A DNA stretch of 64,000 nt from the NCBI RefSeq assembly GCF_015477605.1, contig NZ_JADLQX010000015.1, positions 124,001 through 188,000 of the forward strand, given 5' to 3'. The position numbers and the translations under genes were made by a program. The DNA is from Nocardia amamiensis (GTDB lineage: Bacteria; Actinomycetota; Actinomycetes; Mycobacteriales; Mycobacteriaceae). The notes under the pieces were generated by a model, which ran no database searches, was not told the DNA's origin, and saw only the letters and a program-made list of their open reading frames with translations. Shown piece after piece: positions 39,265 through 47,522 of this stretch (position 1 is the stretch's first letter; every line of letters begins with the position of its first letter).

Positions 39265-39606
39265 CTACTCGTCCTGGATCGGCCGGACCTCGACGGGCAA
39301 GGTGAGGACGGTGGTCAGCTTGCGCGCCCACTCCATCGCATCATCGAGATCGGCGGCACGGATGACGGTGAATCCGCCGATGTGCTCCTTGCCCTCGACA
39401 TAGGGGCCGTCGGTGACGAGCATGTCACCGTCCTTGGCGTGCAGCACGGTGGCGGTCCCGGGTGCGTGCAGACCGGCGGCGAACACCCACGCGCCCGCTG
39501 CCCGCATTTCGTCGTTCAGCTTTCCGAGTTCGCGCATGATCTCATCGAGATCGTCCGGGACGCTCTCCCCATCGGGCTGGTAGATGCTGAGCAGATACTG
39601 CTTCAT
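39265..39606 (-). CDS. YCII/DGPF domain protein
   Basis: 113 residues from ATG 39606 (MKQYLLSIYQPDGESVPDDL). Ferredoxin-like YCII fold; the DGPF motif appears as VTDGPYVEGKEHIGGFTVIR. Genes of this kind regularly accompany ECF42 sigma factors and are their presumed regulatory partner or target; the catalytic function is unknown. It is 13 bases after the DHFR-like gene and abuts the sigma gene. Confidence 0.92.
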   Translation of the reverse strand: MKQYLLSIYQPDGESVPDDLDEIMRELGKLNDEMRAAGAWVFAAGLHAPGTATVLHAKDGDMLVTDGPYVEGKEHIGGFTVIRAADLDDAMEWARKLTTVLTLPVEVRPIQDE

Positions 39607-39619
39607 CGGGTCGTCCTCC

Positions 39620-40204
39620 TCATCTGCGCCCGTAGCTGGCGATGATGACGCCGGTGCTGGTCGGTACGGCATCGGCGAACTGCAGATCGCCCAGGTCCAC
39701 GCCGTCGAACAGACGGCGTCCGGAACCGATCACCAATGGATGGATCAGCAAAAGGTACTCGTCGACCAGATCGTGCCGCATCAGCGAGTGCAGCAGATCG
39801 CCGCTGCCGAGCACCACCAGGTTCCGGTCCGGCCGCCGTCGCAGCAGTTCGGGGACCGCGGTCACCGCATCGCCGGTGAGCCATGTCGAGTTCTGCCAGG
39901 CCAGCGGCCCCTGCGCGGTGCGGGACGCGACGAATTTCTCGGTCTTGTCCAGCACCTCGGTGATCGGATTCCCGACCTGACGCGGCCAGTATCCGGCGAA
40001 ATCTTCGTAGGTGCGTCTGCCGAACAGCAGCGCGCCGCGATGGGCGGACATATGTCTGCCCATAACCTCGGCCTGTACCGGATCGTCGTATCGGTGCGCC
40101 CAGCCGCCATATGCGAATCCGTCCCTGGTGTCCTCGTCGGCACGACCCGGGGCCTGCATGACGCCGTCCAGGGTCAGGTGCTCAACCGCGATGATCTTGC
40201 CCAT
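39620..40204 (-). CDS. RibD C-terminal/dihydrofolate reductase-like oxidoreductase
   Basis: 194 residues, MGKIIAVEHLTLDGVMQAPG. DHFR-fold protein of the YwjB/RibD_C family: TLDGVMQAPG at the N-terminus, ALLFGRRTYEDFAGYWP, then NLVVLGSGDLLHSLMRHDLV and LLIHPLVIGSGRRLF for NADPH binding. It is unlikely to be the essential folate enzyme. It starts a three-gene operon with the YCII and ECF sigma genes; such reductases are among known ECF42-associated genes. A GGCCGGT/ACCGGCC dyad (40222-40239) lies just upstream in the leader. Confidence 0.88.
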   Translation of the reverse strand: MGKIIAVEHLTLDGVMQAPGRADEDTRDGFAYGGWAHRYDDPVQAEVMGRHMSAHRGALLFGRRTYEDFAGYWPRQVGNPITEVLDKTEKFVASRTAQGPLAWQNSTWLTGDAVTAVPELLRRRPDRNLVVLGSGDLLHSLMRHDLVDEYLLLIHPLVIGSGRRLFDGVDLGDLQFADAVPTSTGVIIASYGRR

Positions 40205-40335
40205 GTCCGCTCCTTACGTGTGGCCGGTCGGCACCGGCCTCGTCATCTACACGAACGGACTCGGGGCAGATCGACAGCGGCCGCGCATTTTCTTCGCCTG
40301 ACGATCGTTCCGGAGCGGGAGAAAACGGGCCCTTT

Positions 40336-41148
40336 TCACTGAGCGGGCAGGAGGCGCTGGATGTCGGGATAGGTCACGATGCCGGAGGGCACGGGTATGT
40401 CGTGCAGCACAGCTCGTGCGACGTCCACGGCGGCTGACAGTGCCGCGCGGTAGAGCAGGGAGCCGGTGCTGACCCGGCGTACGCCGAGTTGGGCCAGCGT
40501 CGCGATGGTGGGGCCGGTGGCCGCGTACAGGATGTTCACCGGGAGCTCGGTCGTCGTGACGATCCCCTCGATGCCTGCTCGGTCGGTCAGGCCGGGAACG
40601 AAGATGCCGTCGGCTCCCGCCGCGGTGTAGCGGCGCACGCGGTCGTGTGTGGAGTCATGATCGAGGCTCAGCCAGTGGGTGTCGACGCGGGCGTTGACGA
40701 ACACCTCCGGCGTGCGGTCCTTGATCGCGGAAATCAGCTCGGCTTGGTGGTCGGGCGCGGCCAGTGCGGATCCCGCGCGCCCGTCTTCGAGGTTCACGCC
40801 CGCGATCCCGCACGCCGCGAGTTGCTCGACGAAATCGGCCACTGCGCTGGGGCTTTCGTCGAATCCGCCCTCGATGTCGACGGTCACCGGCACCGCCAGC
40901 CGCGCCAGCCGCTGGGCGATGGCGAGCGTTTCCGTCTTGGTGACGCCCACCCCGTCGGCGAGCCCGGCAGCTGCGGCCACCCCGAGACTGGTGGTGCCGA
41001 TGGCCGGGAATCCCTCGGTGGCCAGCAGCGCGGCCGAAGCGAAATCCCAGGCGTTCGGCAGCACCAGTGGCTGGTCCCGGTAGTGCAGACCGCGAAAGAT
41101 CTGGAACTTGGTCATCGGGGTCGGGGCGGGCGCGGAAGGCGAAGTCAT
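40336..41148 (-). CDS. Isocitrate lyase/PEP mutase family protein
   Basis: 270 residues; an internal Met (MTKFQIFRGLHYRD) is a possible alternative start. TIM-barrel of the PEP mutase/oxaloacetase group: LVLPNAWDFASAALLATEGF, TVDIEGGFDESPSAV, GVNLEDGR, and FVNARVDTHW. The lyase-type catalytic KKCGH loop of isocitrate lyase is not present, so it is not glyoxylate-cycle AceA. Possible activities are C-C lyase or phosphonomutase-related. It is divergent from argC, with the arg operator in the gap. Confidence 0.85.
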   Translation of the reverse strand: MTSPSAPAPTPMTKFQIFRGLHYRDQPLVLPNAWDFASAALLATEGFPAIGTTSLGVAAAAGLADGVGVTKTETLAIAQRLARLAVPVTVDIEGGFDESPSAVADFVEQLAACGIAGVNLEDGRAGSALAAPDHQAELISAIKDRTPEVFVNARVDTHWLSLDHDSTHDRVRRYTAAGADGIFVPGLTDRAGIEGIVTTTELPVNILYAATGPTIATLAQLGVRRVSTGSLLYRAALSAAVDVARAVLHDIPVPSGIVTYPDIQRLLPAQ

Positions 41149-41248
41149 GCAGTGACGGTAGCCATGGGACGTTTCGGTACCGCCGCGGTTTGCGTAATTG
41201 CAGGCCGGGTATCACCCTGCCCGTGACCGAGCCGGGCAACCCAGGCTG

Positions 41249-41279
41249 TGAATGAGCTTGCACAATCATGCATAATCAT
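41249..41279 (+). promoter_or_regulatory. ArgR operator and promoter of argC
   Basis: Two half-sites, TGAATGAGCTTGCA (41249-41262) and TCATGCATAATCAT (41266-41279), separated by 3 bp; exactly the same two 14-mers with the same spacing lie before argG. They resemble paired ARG boxes. CATAAT (41271-41276) inside the second box can serve as the -10, which would place transcription start at the argC ATG itself. Confidence 0.8.
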
Positions 41280-41282
41280 CAC

Positions 41283-42341
41283 ATGGTTGATTCCTCGGGC
41301 GGACCCGTCATCCGGGTCGCGGTAGCCGGTGCCAGCGGGTACGCGGGCGGTGAAGTGTTGCGTCTGCTGCTGGGTCATCCGGCCTACCGAACCGGGCGCC
41401 TCGTCATCGGGGCGCTGACCGCGGGCTCGAACGCCGGAACCGCGCTGGGGGAGTTGCAGCCGCATCTGCTTCCGCTGGCCGATCGGGTGCTGGCGCCGAC
41501 CACGGCCGCCGAACTGGCCGGACACGATGTGGTCTTCCTCGGGCTGCCCCATGGGCAGTCGGCCGCCATCGCGGCCGAGCTGCCCGAATCCACGGTGATC
41601 ATCGACTGCGGCGCCGACTTCCGGCTCACCGACCCGGGGGCATGGGAGAAATACTACGGCAGCCCGCACGCGGGCAGCTGGCCCTACGGTCTGCCCGAAC
41701 TGCCCGGCGGCCGGGAGAAGCTGCGCGGCGCGACGCGCATCGCGGTCCCTGGCTGCTACCCGACCGTCGCCAGCCTCGCGCTGGCCCCCGCGGTGGCCGC
41801 GGGCATCGTGGAGCCCGCAGTGCACGTGGTCGCGGTGAGCGGCACGTCGGGGGCGGGCCGCAAGCTGGACGTGGCGCTGCTGGGCTCCGAAGTGATGGGC
41901 TCGGCGCGGGCCTACGGCATCGCGGGCGCGCACCGGCACACACCGGAGATCGCGCAGAACCTGGCGGCGGCGGGCGGTACGGATGTCGCGGTGTCGTTCA
42001 CTCCGGTGCTCGCGCCGATGCCACGCGGCATCCTCGCCACCTGCACCGCGCCGACCCGCGTCGACGTCGCACAGGCGCGCGCCGTCTACGAAAAAGCTTA
42101 CGCCGACGAGCCTTTCGTGCACCTCTTGCCGGAAGGCGTGCTCCCGCAGACCGGTTCGGTGCTGGGCTCCAACGCCGTCACCCTGCAGGTGGCGGTGGAC
42201 GCCGACGCCGGTCTGCTCGTGGTGATCGGAGCGATCGACAACTTGACCAAGGGCACCGCGGGCGCGGCGGTGCAATCGATGAACCTCGCACTCGGATTCG
42301 ACGAGACCGAAGGACTTTCCACCGTAGGAGTGGCACCGTGA
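41283..42341 (+). CDS. argC: N-acetyl-gamma-glutamyl-phosphate reductase
   Basis: NADPH-dependent third step of arginine synthesis, 352 residues from ATG 41283 (MVDSSGGPVIRVAVAGASGY); an upstream ATG at 41268 lies inside the operator and is rejected. NADP fold VAVAGASGYAGGEVL, catalytic Cys in VPGCYPTVASLALAP, His in GIAGAHRHTPEIAQNL. There is no ribosome-binding site, consistent with a leaderless transcript. First gene of argCJBDF-orf-R; its stop overlaps argJ's GTG (GTGA). Confidence 0.97.
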   Translation: MVDSSGGPVIRVAVAGASGYAGGEVLRLLLGHPAYRTGRLVIGALTAGSNAGTALGELQPHLLPLADRVLAPTTAAELAGHDVVFLGLPHGQSAAIAAELPESTVIIDCGADFRLTDPGAWEKYYGSPHAGSWPYGLPELPGGREKLRGATRIAVPGCYPTVASLALAPAVAAGIVEPAVHVVAVSGTSGAGRKLDVALLGSEVMGSARAYGIAGAHRHTPEIAQNLAAAGGTDVAVSFTPVLAPMPRGILATCTAPTRVDVAQARAVYEKAYADEPFVHLLPEGVLPQTGSVLGSNAVTLQVAVDADAGLLVVIGAIDNLTKGTAGAAVQSMNLALGFDETEGLSTVGVAP

Positions 42342-43555
42342 CGACAACCGACACCGCTAGCGGCAAGCTGGTCCGGACCCAGGGCGTGACCGCCCCGCTC
42401 GGCTTCCGCGCGGCGGGTATCGCCGCGGGGATCAAGGCCAGCGGCAAGCCGGATCTGGCGCTGGTGTTCAACGAAGGCCCGGAATACCCGGCAGCGGGCG
42501 TATTCACCCGCAACAAGGTGAAGGCTGCGCCGGTGCTGTGGTCACAGCAGGTGCTGACCGGCAAGCGGCTGCGCGCGGTGATCCTGAACTCCGGCGGCGC
42601 CAACGCTTGTACCGGCCCCGGCGGATTCCAGGACACGCACAAGACCGCCGAGGAGCTCGCGGCAGCGCTGAGCAACTGGGGCACCGAGACCGGCGCGGGG
42701 GAGATCGCGGTCTGCTCGACCGGGCTGATCGGCGACCGGCTCCCGATGGACAAGCTGATCCCCGCCGTTACGGAGATCGTGCACGAGATGGGTGGCGGCC
42801 TGTCCGGCGGCTCGGACGCCGCCTGGGCCATCATGACCACCGACACGGTGCCCAAGGAGGCGGCGTTCCATCACCGCGACAAGTGGAACGTCGGCGGCAT
42901 GGCCAAGGGCGCGGGCATGCTGGCCCCGTCGCTGGCGACCATGCTGGTGGTGCTCACCACCGACGCCGCGGTCACCGCCGACCAGCTCGACCAGGCCCTG
43001 CGCAACGCCACCGCGCGCACCTTCGACCGGCTCGACGTCGACGGCTCCTGCTCCACCAACGACACCGTGCTGCTGCTCGCCAACGGCGCCAGCGAGGTGA
43101 CCCCCAGCCAGGAGGAACTCGACGCCGCCGTGCTCGCGGTCTGCGACGACCTGGCCGCCCAGCTGATGGCCGACGCCGAGGGCGTCACCAAGCGGGTGCT
43201 GGTCACCGTCGCCGGAGCGGCGACCGAGGACGAAGCGCTGGCCGCGGCCCGCACCGTGGCCCGCGACAGCCTGGTCAAGACGGCGCTGTTCGGCTCCGAC
43301 CCGAACTGGGGCCGGGTGCTGGCCGCGGTCGGCATGGCGCCGGTGACGCTCGATCCGAACCGCATCTCCGTGTCGTTCAACGGAAATCCGGTGTGCGTGG
43401 ACGGCGCCGGCGCGCCGGGCGCTCGCGAGGTGGACCTGTCCGGCGCCGACATCGAGGTGCTGATCGACCTGAACGCCGGCTCCGCGACGGCGACCATCCG
43501 CACCACCGACCTTTCGCACGGTTACGTCGAAGAGAATTCGGCCTACAGCTCATGA
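42338..43555 (+). CDS. argJ: Bifunctional ornithine acetyltransferase/N-acetylglutamate synthase
   Basis: 405 residues from GTG 42338 (VTTTDTASGKLVRTQGVTAP), overlapping the argC stop. ArgJ recycles acetyl from N-acetylornithine to glutamate; bifunctional forms also use acetyl-CoA. It is an Ntn-type enzyme that cleaves itself: the cleavage site and Thr nucleophile are in KGAGMLAPSLATML, near residue 200, between the Ala and Thr. C-terminal landmarks SDPNWGRVLAAVG and the ending HGYVEENSAYSS are typical. Confidence 0.97.
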   Translation: MTTTDTASGKLVRTQGVTAPLGFRAAGIAAGIKASGKPDLALVFNEGPEYPAAGVFTRNKVKAAPVLWSQQVLTGKRLRAVILNSGGANACTGPGGFQDTHKTAEELAAALSNWGTETGAGEIAVCSTGLIGDRLPMDKLIPAVTEIVHEMGGGLSGGSDAAWAIMTTDTVPKEAAFHHRDKWNVGGMAKGAGMLAPSLATMLVVLTTDAAVTADQLDQALRNATARTFDRLDVDGSCSTNDTVLLLANGASEVTPSQEELDAAVLAVCDDLAAQLMADAEGVTKRVLVTVAGAATEDEALAAARTVARDSLVKTALFGSDPNWGRVLAAVGMAPVTLDPNRISVSFNGNPVCVDGAGAPGAREVDLSGADIEVLIDLNAGSATATIRTTDLSHGYVEENSAYSS

Positions 43556-44475
43556 GTGAGGTGTTGCACACGCTTTCCGCGCTGGACAAAGCGCACGTTC
43601 TGGCCGACGCCCTGCCGTGGTTGCAGAAGTTCCGGGACAAGATCGTCGTCGTCAAATACGGCGGCAACGCCATGATCGACGAGAACCTCAAGCGGGCCTT
43701 CGCCGCCGACATGGCGTTCCTGCGCACGGTCGGTGTGCACCCGGTGGTGGTGCACGGCGGCGGCCCGCAGATCAGCGCGATGCTGAAGAAGCTGGGGCTG
43801 AACGGCGAATTCCGCGGCGGTTTCCGGGTGACCACACCCGAGGTGATGGACGTGGTGCGGATGGTGCTGTTCGGTCAGGTGGGCCGCGAGCTGGTCGGCT
43901 TGATCAACGCGCACGGCCCGTACGCGGTGGGCACCTCCGGCGAGGACGCCGGGCTGTTCACCGCCACCCGCCGCACCGTCGAGGTGGACGGCGAACCGAC
44001 CGACATCGGCCTGGTCGGCGACGTCACCGAAGTCAATCCGGACGCCGTGCTCGACCTCATCGGCGCCGGTCGCATCCCGGTGGTGTCGACCATCGCTCCG
44101 GACGCCGACGGCGTGGTGCACAACATCAACGCCGACACCGCCGCGGCGGCACTCGCCGAAGGCATCGGCGCCGAGAAACTGGTGGTGCTCACCGACGTCG
44201 AGGGTCTGTACACGAACTGGCCGGACCGGTCGTCGCTCACCACGCGCATCGACACGGCCGCGCTGGCCGAGTTGCTCCCGCGGCTCGATGCGGGCATGGT
44301 GCCCAAGATGGAAGCCTGCCTGCGCGCCGTGCGAGCGGGGGTGCCGTCCGCGCATGTGATCGACGGACGGGTCCCGCACGCGGTGTTGCTGGAACTGTTC
44401 ACCGGAGAAGGAATCGGAACGATGGTGACGCCTGCCCTCGACGGGCCGGGCTCGCCGGACGGAACGAAACAATGA
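43552..44475 (+). CDS. argB: Acetylglutamate kinase
   Basis: 307 residues, MSEVLHTLSALDKAHVLADA. Phosphorylates N-acetylglutamate, usually the arginine-feedback-controlled step; the N-terminal helix before KIVVVKYGGNAMID is the extension found in arginine-sensitive hexameric enzymes. Substrate loop VVHGGGPQISAMLKKLG, ATP-site NINADTAAAALAEGI and LTDVEGLYTNW are present. Starts in an ATGA overlap with argJ and ends in one with argD. Confidence 0.97.
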   Translation: MSEVLHTLSALDKAHVLADALPWLQKFRDKIVVVKYGGNAMIDENLKRAFAADMAFLRTVGVHPVVVHGGGPQISAMLKKLGLNGEFRGGFRVTTPEVMDVVRMVLFGQVGRELVGLINAHGPYAVGTSGEDAGLFTATRRTVEVDGEPTDIGLVGDVTEVNPDAVLDLIGAGRIPVVSTIAPDADGVVHNINADTAAAALAEGIGAEKLVVLTDVEGLYTNWPDRSSLTTRIDTAALAELLPRLDAGMVPKMEACLRAVRAGVPSAHVIDGRVPHAVLLELFTGEGIGTMVTPALDGPGSPDGTKQ

Positions 44476-45674
44476 GCACAGCTGAACTGCAGAAGCGGTG
44501 GTCTGCCGCGCTGATGAACAACTACGGCACGCCCCAGGTCGCGCTGGTGCGCGGGGCGGGTGCCGTGGTGTACGACGCGGACGGCAACCGCTACGTCGAC
44601 TTCCTCGGCGGCATCGCGGTCAACAGCCTCGGCCACGCGCACCCGGCGATCCTGGCAGCGGTCACCCAGCAGCTCGGCACGCTGGGGCACGTCTCGAATC
44701 TGTACGCCAGCGAGCCGGTCGTCGAGCTGGCTGAGCGGTTGCTCGCGCACTTCGGCGACGGCGAGGGCCGGGCGTTCTTCTGCAACTCCGGCACCGAGGC
44801 GGTCGAGGCGGCGTTCAAGATCGCGCGATTGACCGGGCGGCACAAGATCGTCGCGTGCGAGGAGGCCTTCCACGGCCGCACCATGGGCGCGCTCGCGCTC
44901 ACCGGCCAGCCGTCCAAGCGGACGCCGTTCGAGCCGATGCCGCCCGGCGTCGTGCACGTGCCCTACGGCGACGCGGCGGCGCTGGACGCCGCGGTCGACG
45001 AGGACACCGCCGCGGTGTTCCTGGAGCCGATCATGGGGGAGAGCGGCGTGGTGGTGCCGCCGTTCGACTACTTGGCCAAGGCGCGCGAGATCACCGCGCG
45101 CAACGGGGCGCTGCTCGTGCTCGACGAGGTGCAGACCGGCATCGGCCGTACCGGAAAGTTCTACGCGCACCAGGCCGTCGGCATCGTGCCGGATGTGATC
45201 ACCCTGGCCAAGGGGCTCGGTGGCGGATTGCCCATCGGGGCGGTGCTGGCCAACGGACGCGCGGCCGAATTGCTGACGCCGGGCCTGCACGGCACCACTT
45301 TCGGCGGCAACCCGGTGTGCGCCGCGGCCGCGCTCGCGGTGCTGCGCACGATCGATGAAACCGACTTGCTCTCGCACGTGGAGTCGGTCGGCAAACGGCT
45401 CAGCGACGGCATCGAGCTGCTGGAGCATCCGCTGGTCGACCACGTGCGCGGCGCGGGCCTGCTGCTGGGCATCGTGCTCACCGACACGGTGTCGGCGCTG
45501 GTCGAGGCGCGGGCGCGGGCGGCGGGGTATCTCGTCAACCCGGCCAAGCCCGACGTGATCCGCCTCGCGCCGCCGCTGGTGCTCACCGAGACGCAGGCGG
45601 ACAATTTCGTCGCCGATCTGCCGGATATCCTCGACGGCGCCATCGCCGACGCGAAAGGAGCTGCGGCGCGATGA
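44472..45674 (+). CDS. argD: Acetylornithine aminotransferase
   Basis: 400 residues, MSTAELQKRWSAALMNNYGT. PLP class III aminotransferase making N-acetylornithine. Motifs: FFCNSGTEAVEAAFKIAR (phosphate binding), LLVLDEVQTGIGRTGKFYAH (Asp contacting the pyridine N), and the Schiff-base lysine in DVITLAKGLGGGLPIGA near residue 246. Overlaps argB and argF by ATGA, showing full translational coupling. Confidence 0.97.
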   Translation: MSTAELQKRWSAALMNNYGTPQVALVRGAGAVVYDADGNRYVDFLGGIAVNSLGHAHPAILAAVTQQLGTLGHVSNLYASEPVVELAERLLAHFGDGEGRAFFCNSGTEAVEAAFKIARLTGRHKIVACEEAFHGRTMGALALTGQPSKRTPFEPMPPGVVHVPYGDAAALDAAVDEDTAAVFLEPIMGESGVVVPPFDYLAKAREITARNGALLVLDEVQTGIGRTGKFYAHQAVGIVPDVITLAKGLGGGLPIGAVLANGRAAELLTPGLHGTTFGGNPVCAAAALAVLRTIDETDLLSHVESVGKRLSDGIELLEHPLVDHVRGAGLLLGIVLTDTVSALVEARARAAGYLVNPAKPDVIRLAPPLVLTETQADNFVADLPDILDGAIADAKGAAAR

Positions 45675-46615
45675 CCTCCGTGCGGCACTTCCTGCGTGAC
45701 GACGACGTCAGCCCGGCCGAGCAAGCCGAAATCCTCGCGCTCGCGGCGGAACTCAAGAGGGAGCCGTTCGCGCGGCAACCACTGGCAGGCCCGCGTGGCG
45801 TCGGCGTGATCTTCGAGAAGAACTCCACCCGGACCAGGTTCTCCTTCGAGATGGGCATCGCCCAGCTCGGGGGGCACGCGGTGGTCGTCGACGGCCGCGA
45901 CACCCAGCTGGGCCGGGAGGAGACGCTCGGCGACACCGGCCGGGTCCTCTCGCGCTATGTGGACGCGATCGTATGGCGCACCTTCGAGCAGTCCCGGCTC
46001 GACGAGATGGCCGCCACCGCGACGGTTCCGGTGGTCAACGCGCTGTCCGACGAGTTCCATCCGTGCCAGGTGCTCGCGGATCTGCAGACGCTGGCCGAGC
46101 ACAAGGGCGACCTGACCGGGCGCGAACTCGCCTACTTCGGCGACGGCGCCAACAACATGGCGCACTCGCTGCTGCTCGGCGGCGTCACGGCGGGCCTGAA
46201 CGTGACCATTGCCGCGCCGGCCGGATTCGAGCCGCTGCCCTGGATCGTGGAGGCCGCGCGCAAGCGGGCCGCCGAGACCGGAGCCACCGTCACGCTGACC
46301 GGCGATCCGATCGCCGCCGCATGGGGCGCCGACGCGCTGGTCACCGACACCTGGACCTCCATGGGACAGGAAAACGACGGCAAGGACCGGGTCGGACCGT
46401 TCCGGCCGTTCCAGCTCAACGCCGACCTGCTGGCCCACGCCAAGCCGGATGCCGTCGTGCTGCACTGCCTTCCCGCGCATCGTGGGGAAGAGGTCACCGA
46501 CGAGGTGCTGGACGGGCCGCACAGCGTCGTCTGGGACGAGGCGGAGAACCGGCTGCACGCACAGAAGGCGCTGCTGGTCTGGTTGCTGGAACGACGATAC
46601 GGGGGCAGGGCGTGA
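45671..46615 (+). CDS. argF: Ornithine carbamoyltransferase
   Basis: 314 residues, MTSVRHFLRDDDVSPAEQAE. Makes citrulline from ornithine and carbamoyl phosphate. Carbamoyl-phosphate loop EKNSTRTRFSFE near 50, HPCQVLADLQT near 136, ornithine site DTWTSMGQE near 237 and catalytic HCLPAHRGEEV near 263 are all present. Ends with GTGA overlapping a short downstream frame. Confidence 0.97.
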   Translation: MTSVRHFLRDDDVSPAEQAEILALAAELKREPFARQPLAGPRGVGVIFEKNSTRTRFSFEMGIAQLGGHAVVVDGRDTQLGREETLGDTGRVLSRYVDAIVWRTFEQSRLDEMAATATVPVVNALSDEFHPCQVLADLQTLAEHKGDLTGRELAYFGDGANNMAHSLLLGGVTAGLNVTIAAPAGFEPLPWIVEAARKRAAETGATVTLTGDPIAAAWGADALVTDTWTSMGQENDGKDRVGPFRPFQLNADLLAHAKPDAVVLHCLPAHRGEEVTDEVLDGPHSVVWDEAENRLHAQKALLVWLLERRYGGRA

Positions 46616-46758
46616 ACGCAGGCGGCCGAAGCATCGACATCGGCCGTGCACGTCGCGTCGAGCGGGGCGGAGTCATGAGTGAGCGTCAGCGAGTGAACCG
46701 AGGACACAGTGCTCCCTCGCGCACTACGGAGCCGAGCGTCAGCGAGGAGCGGTCGTGA
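46612..46758 (+). CDS. Possible small coupling ORF between argF and argR
   Basis: A 48-codon frame from GTG 46612 overlaps the argF stop (GTGA) and its own TGA overlaps the argR GTG at 46755. It reads VNAGGRSIDIGRARRVERGG, later MSERQRVNRGHSAP, and contains two copies of GAGCGTCAGCGAG (46681-46693 and 46734-46746). It may be a real peptide, a device to carry ribosomes through to argR, or an inserted repeat that happens to stay open. I do not recognise the product. Confidence 0.35.
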   Translation: MNAGGRSIDIGRARRVERGGVMSERQRVNRGHSAPSRTTEPSVSEERS

Positions 46759-47270
46759 GCGTCTCGCAGTCGGAGTCCGGAAAGAGCAGCCCGGCGATCG
46801 CGCGCACCCGCGCCGGGCGGCAGTCGCGCATCGTCGAGCTGCTGTCCGCGCACGCGGTGCGCAGCCAGACCGAACTGGCGGCGCTGCTCGCGGCCGAAGG
46901 CATCGAGACCACCCAGGCGACGTTGTCCCGGGACCTGGACGAACTGGGCGCGGTGAAGTTGCGCGCTGCCGATGGCGGGGCGGGTGTGTACGTGGTGCCG
47001 GAGGACGGCAGCCCCGTCCGCGGCGTCACCGGCGGCACCGACCGGCTGTCCAAGTTGCTCGGCGACCTGCTGGTCTCCACCGATGCCAGTGGCAACATCG
47101 CGGTGCTGCGAACTCCGCCCGGCGCGGCGCACTTCCTGGCCAGCGCTCTGGACCGCGCCGCCCTGCCCTACATCGTCGGCACCATCGCGGGCGACGACAC
47201 TATTGCCGTCATCGCGCGCGAGCCGCTGACCGGCGCGGAAGTGGCCGCCAAAATCGAACAACTAGCCTGA
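46755..47270 (+). CDS. argR: Arginine repressor
   Basis: 171 residues from GTG 46755 (VSVSQSESGKSSPAIARTRA). N-terminal winged helix SQTELAALLAAEGIETTQAT followed by LSRDLDELGAVKLRAADGGA; C-terminal hexamerisation and arginine-binding domain with YIVGTIAGDDTIAVIAR (the Asp pair contacts arginine). It represses arg genes when arginine is plentiful; the duplicate operators before argC and argG are its probable targets. It is transcribed with argCJBDF. Confidence 0.97.
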   Translation: MSVSQSESGKSSPAIARTRAGRQSRIVELLSAHAVRSQTELAALLAAEGIETTQATLSRDLDELGAVKLRAADGGAGVYVVPEDGSPVRGVTGGTDRLSKLLGDLLVSTDASGNIAVLRTPPGAAHFLASALDRAALPYIVGTIAGDDTIAVIAREPLTGAEVAAKIEQLA

Positions 47271-47411
47271 GCGCGCGCTTCGCCGGGGCTGTGACTCCTC
47301 CACCTGTTTCGGCATAGGCGCGGTCAGCCTGCTGCGAGCGCGGATGGCCGGAGCTGTGCGAGGGTGTAGGCGTAGCCGTTGCCGCAGCGTAGAGATAACA
47401 CACCCCGGTTA

Positions 47412-47442
47412 TGAATGAGCTTGCATCCTCATGCATAATCAT
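47412..47442 (+). promoter_or_regulatory. ArgR operator and promoter of argG
   Basis: TGAATGAGCTTGCA (47412-47425) and TCATGCATAATCAT (47429-47442), identical to the argC operator including the 3-bp spacing. CATAAT (47434-47439) as -10 predicts transcription from about 47446 and a leader of about 77 nt before argG, in contrast to argC. This splits the locus into two ArgR-controlled units. Confidence 0.8.
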
Positions 47443-47522
47443 TTGCAGGACGTGCGGGCCGCTGTGGCGGGAAGCCGGTCCGTACACCCAAACCAGCACC
47501 GAACATCGAGGAGCACACAGAC

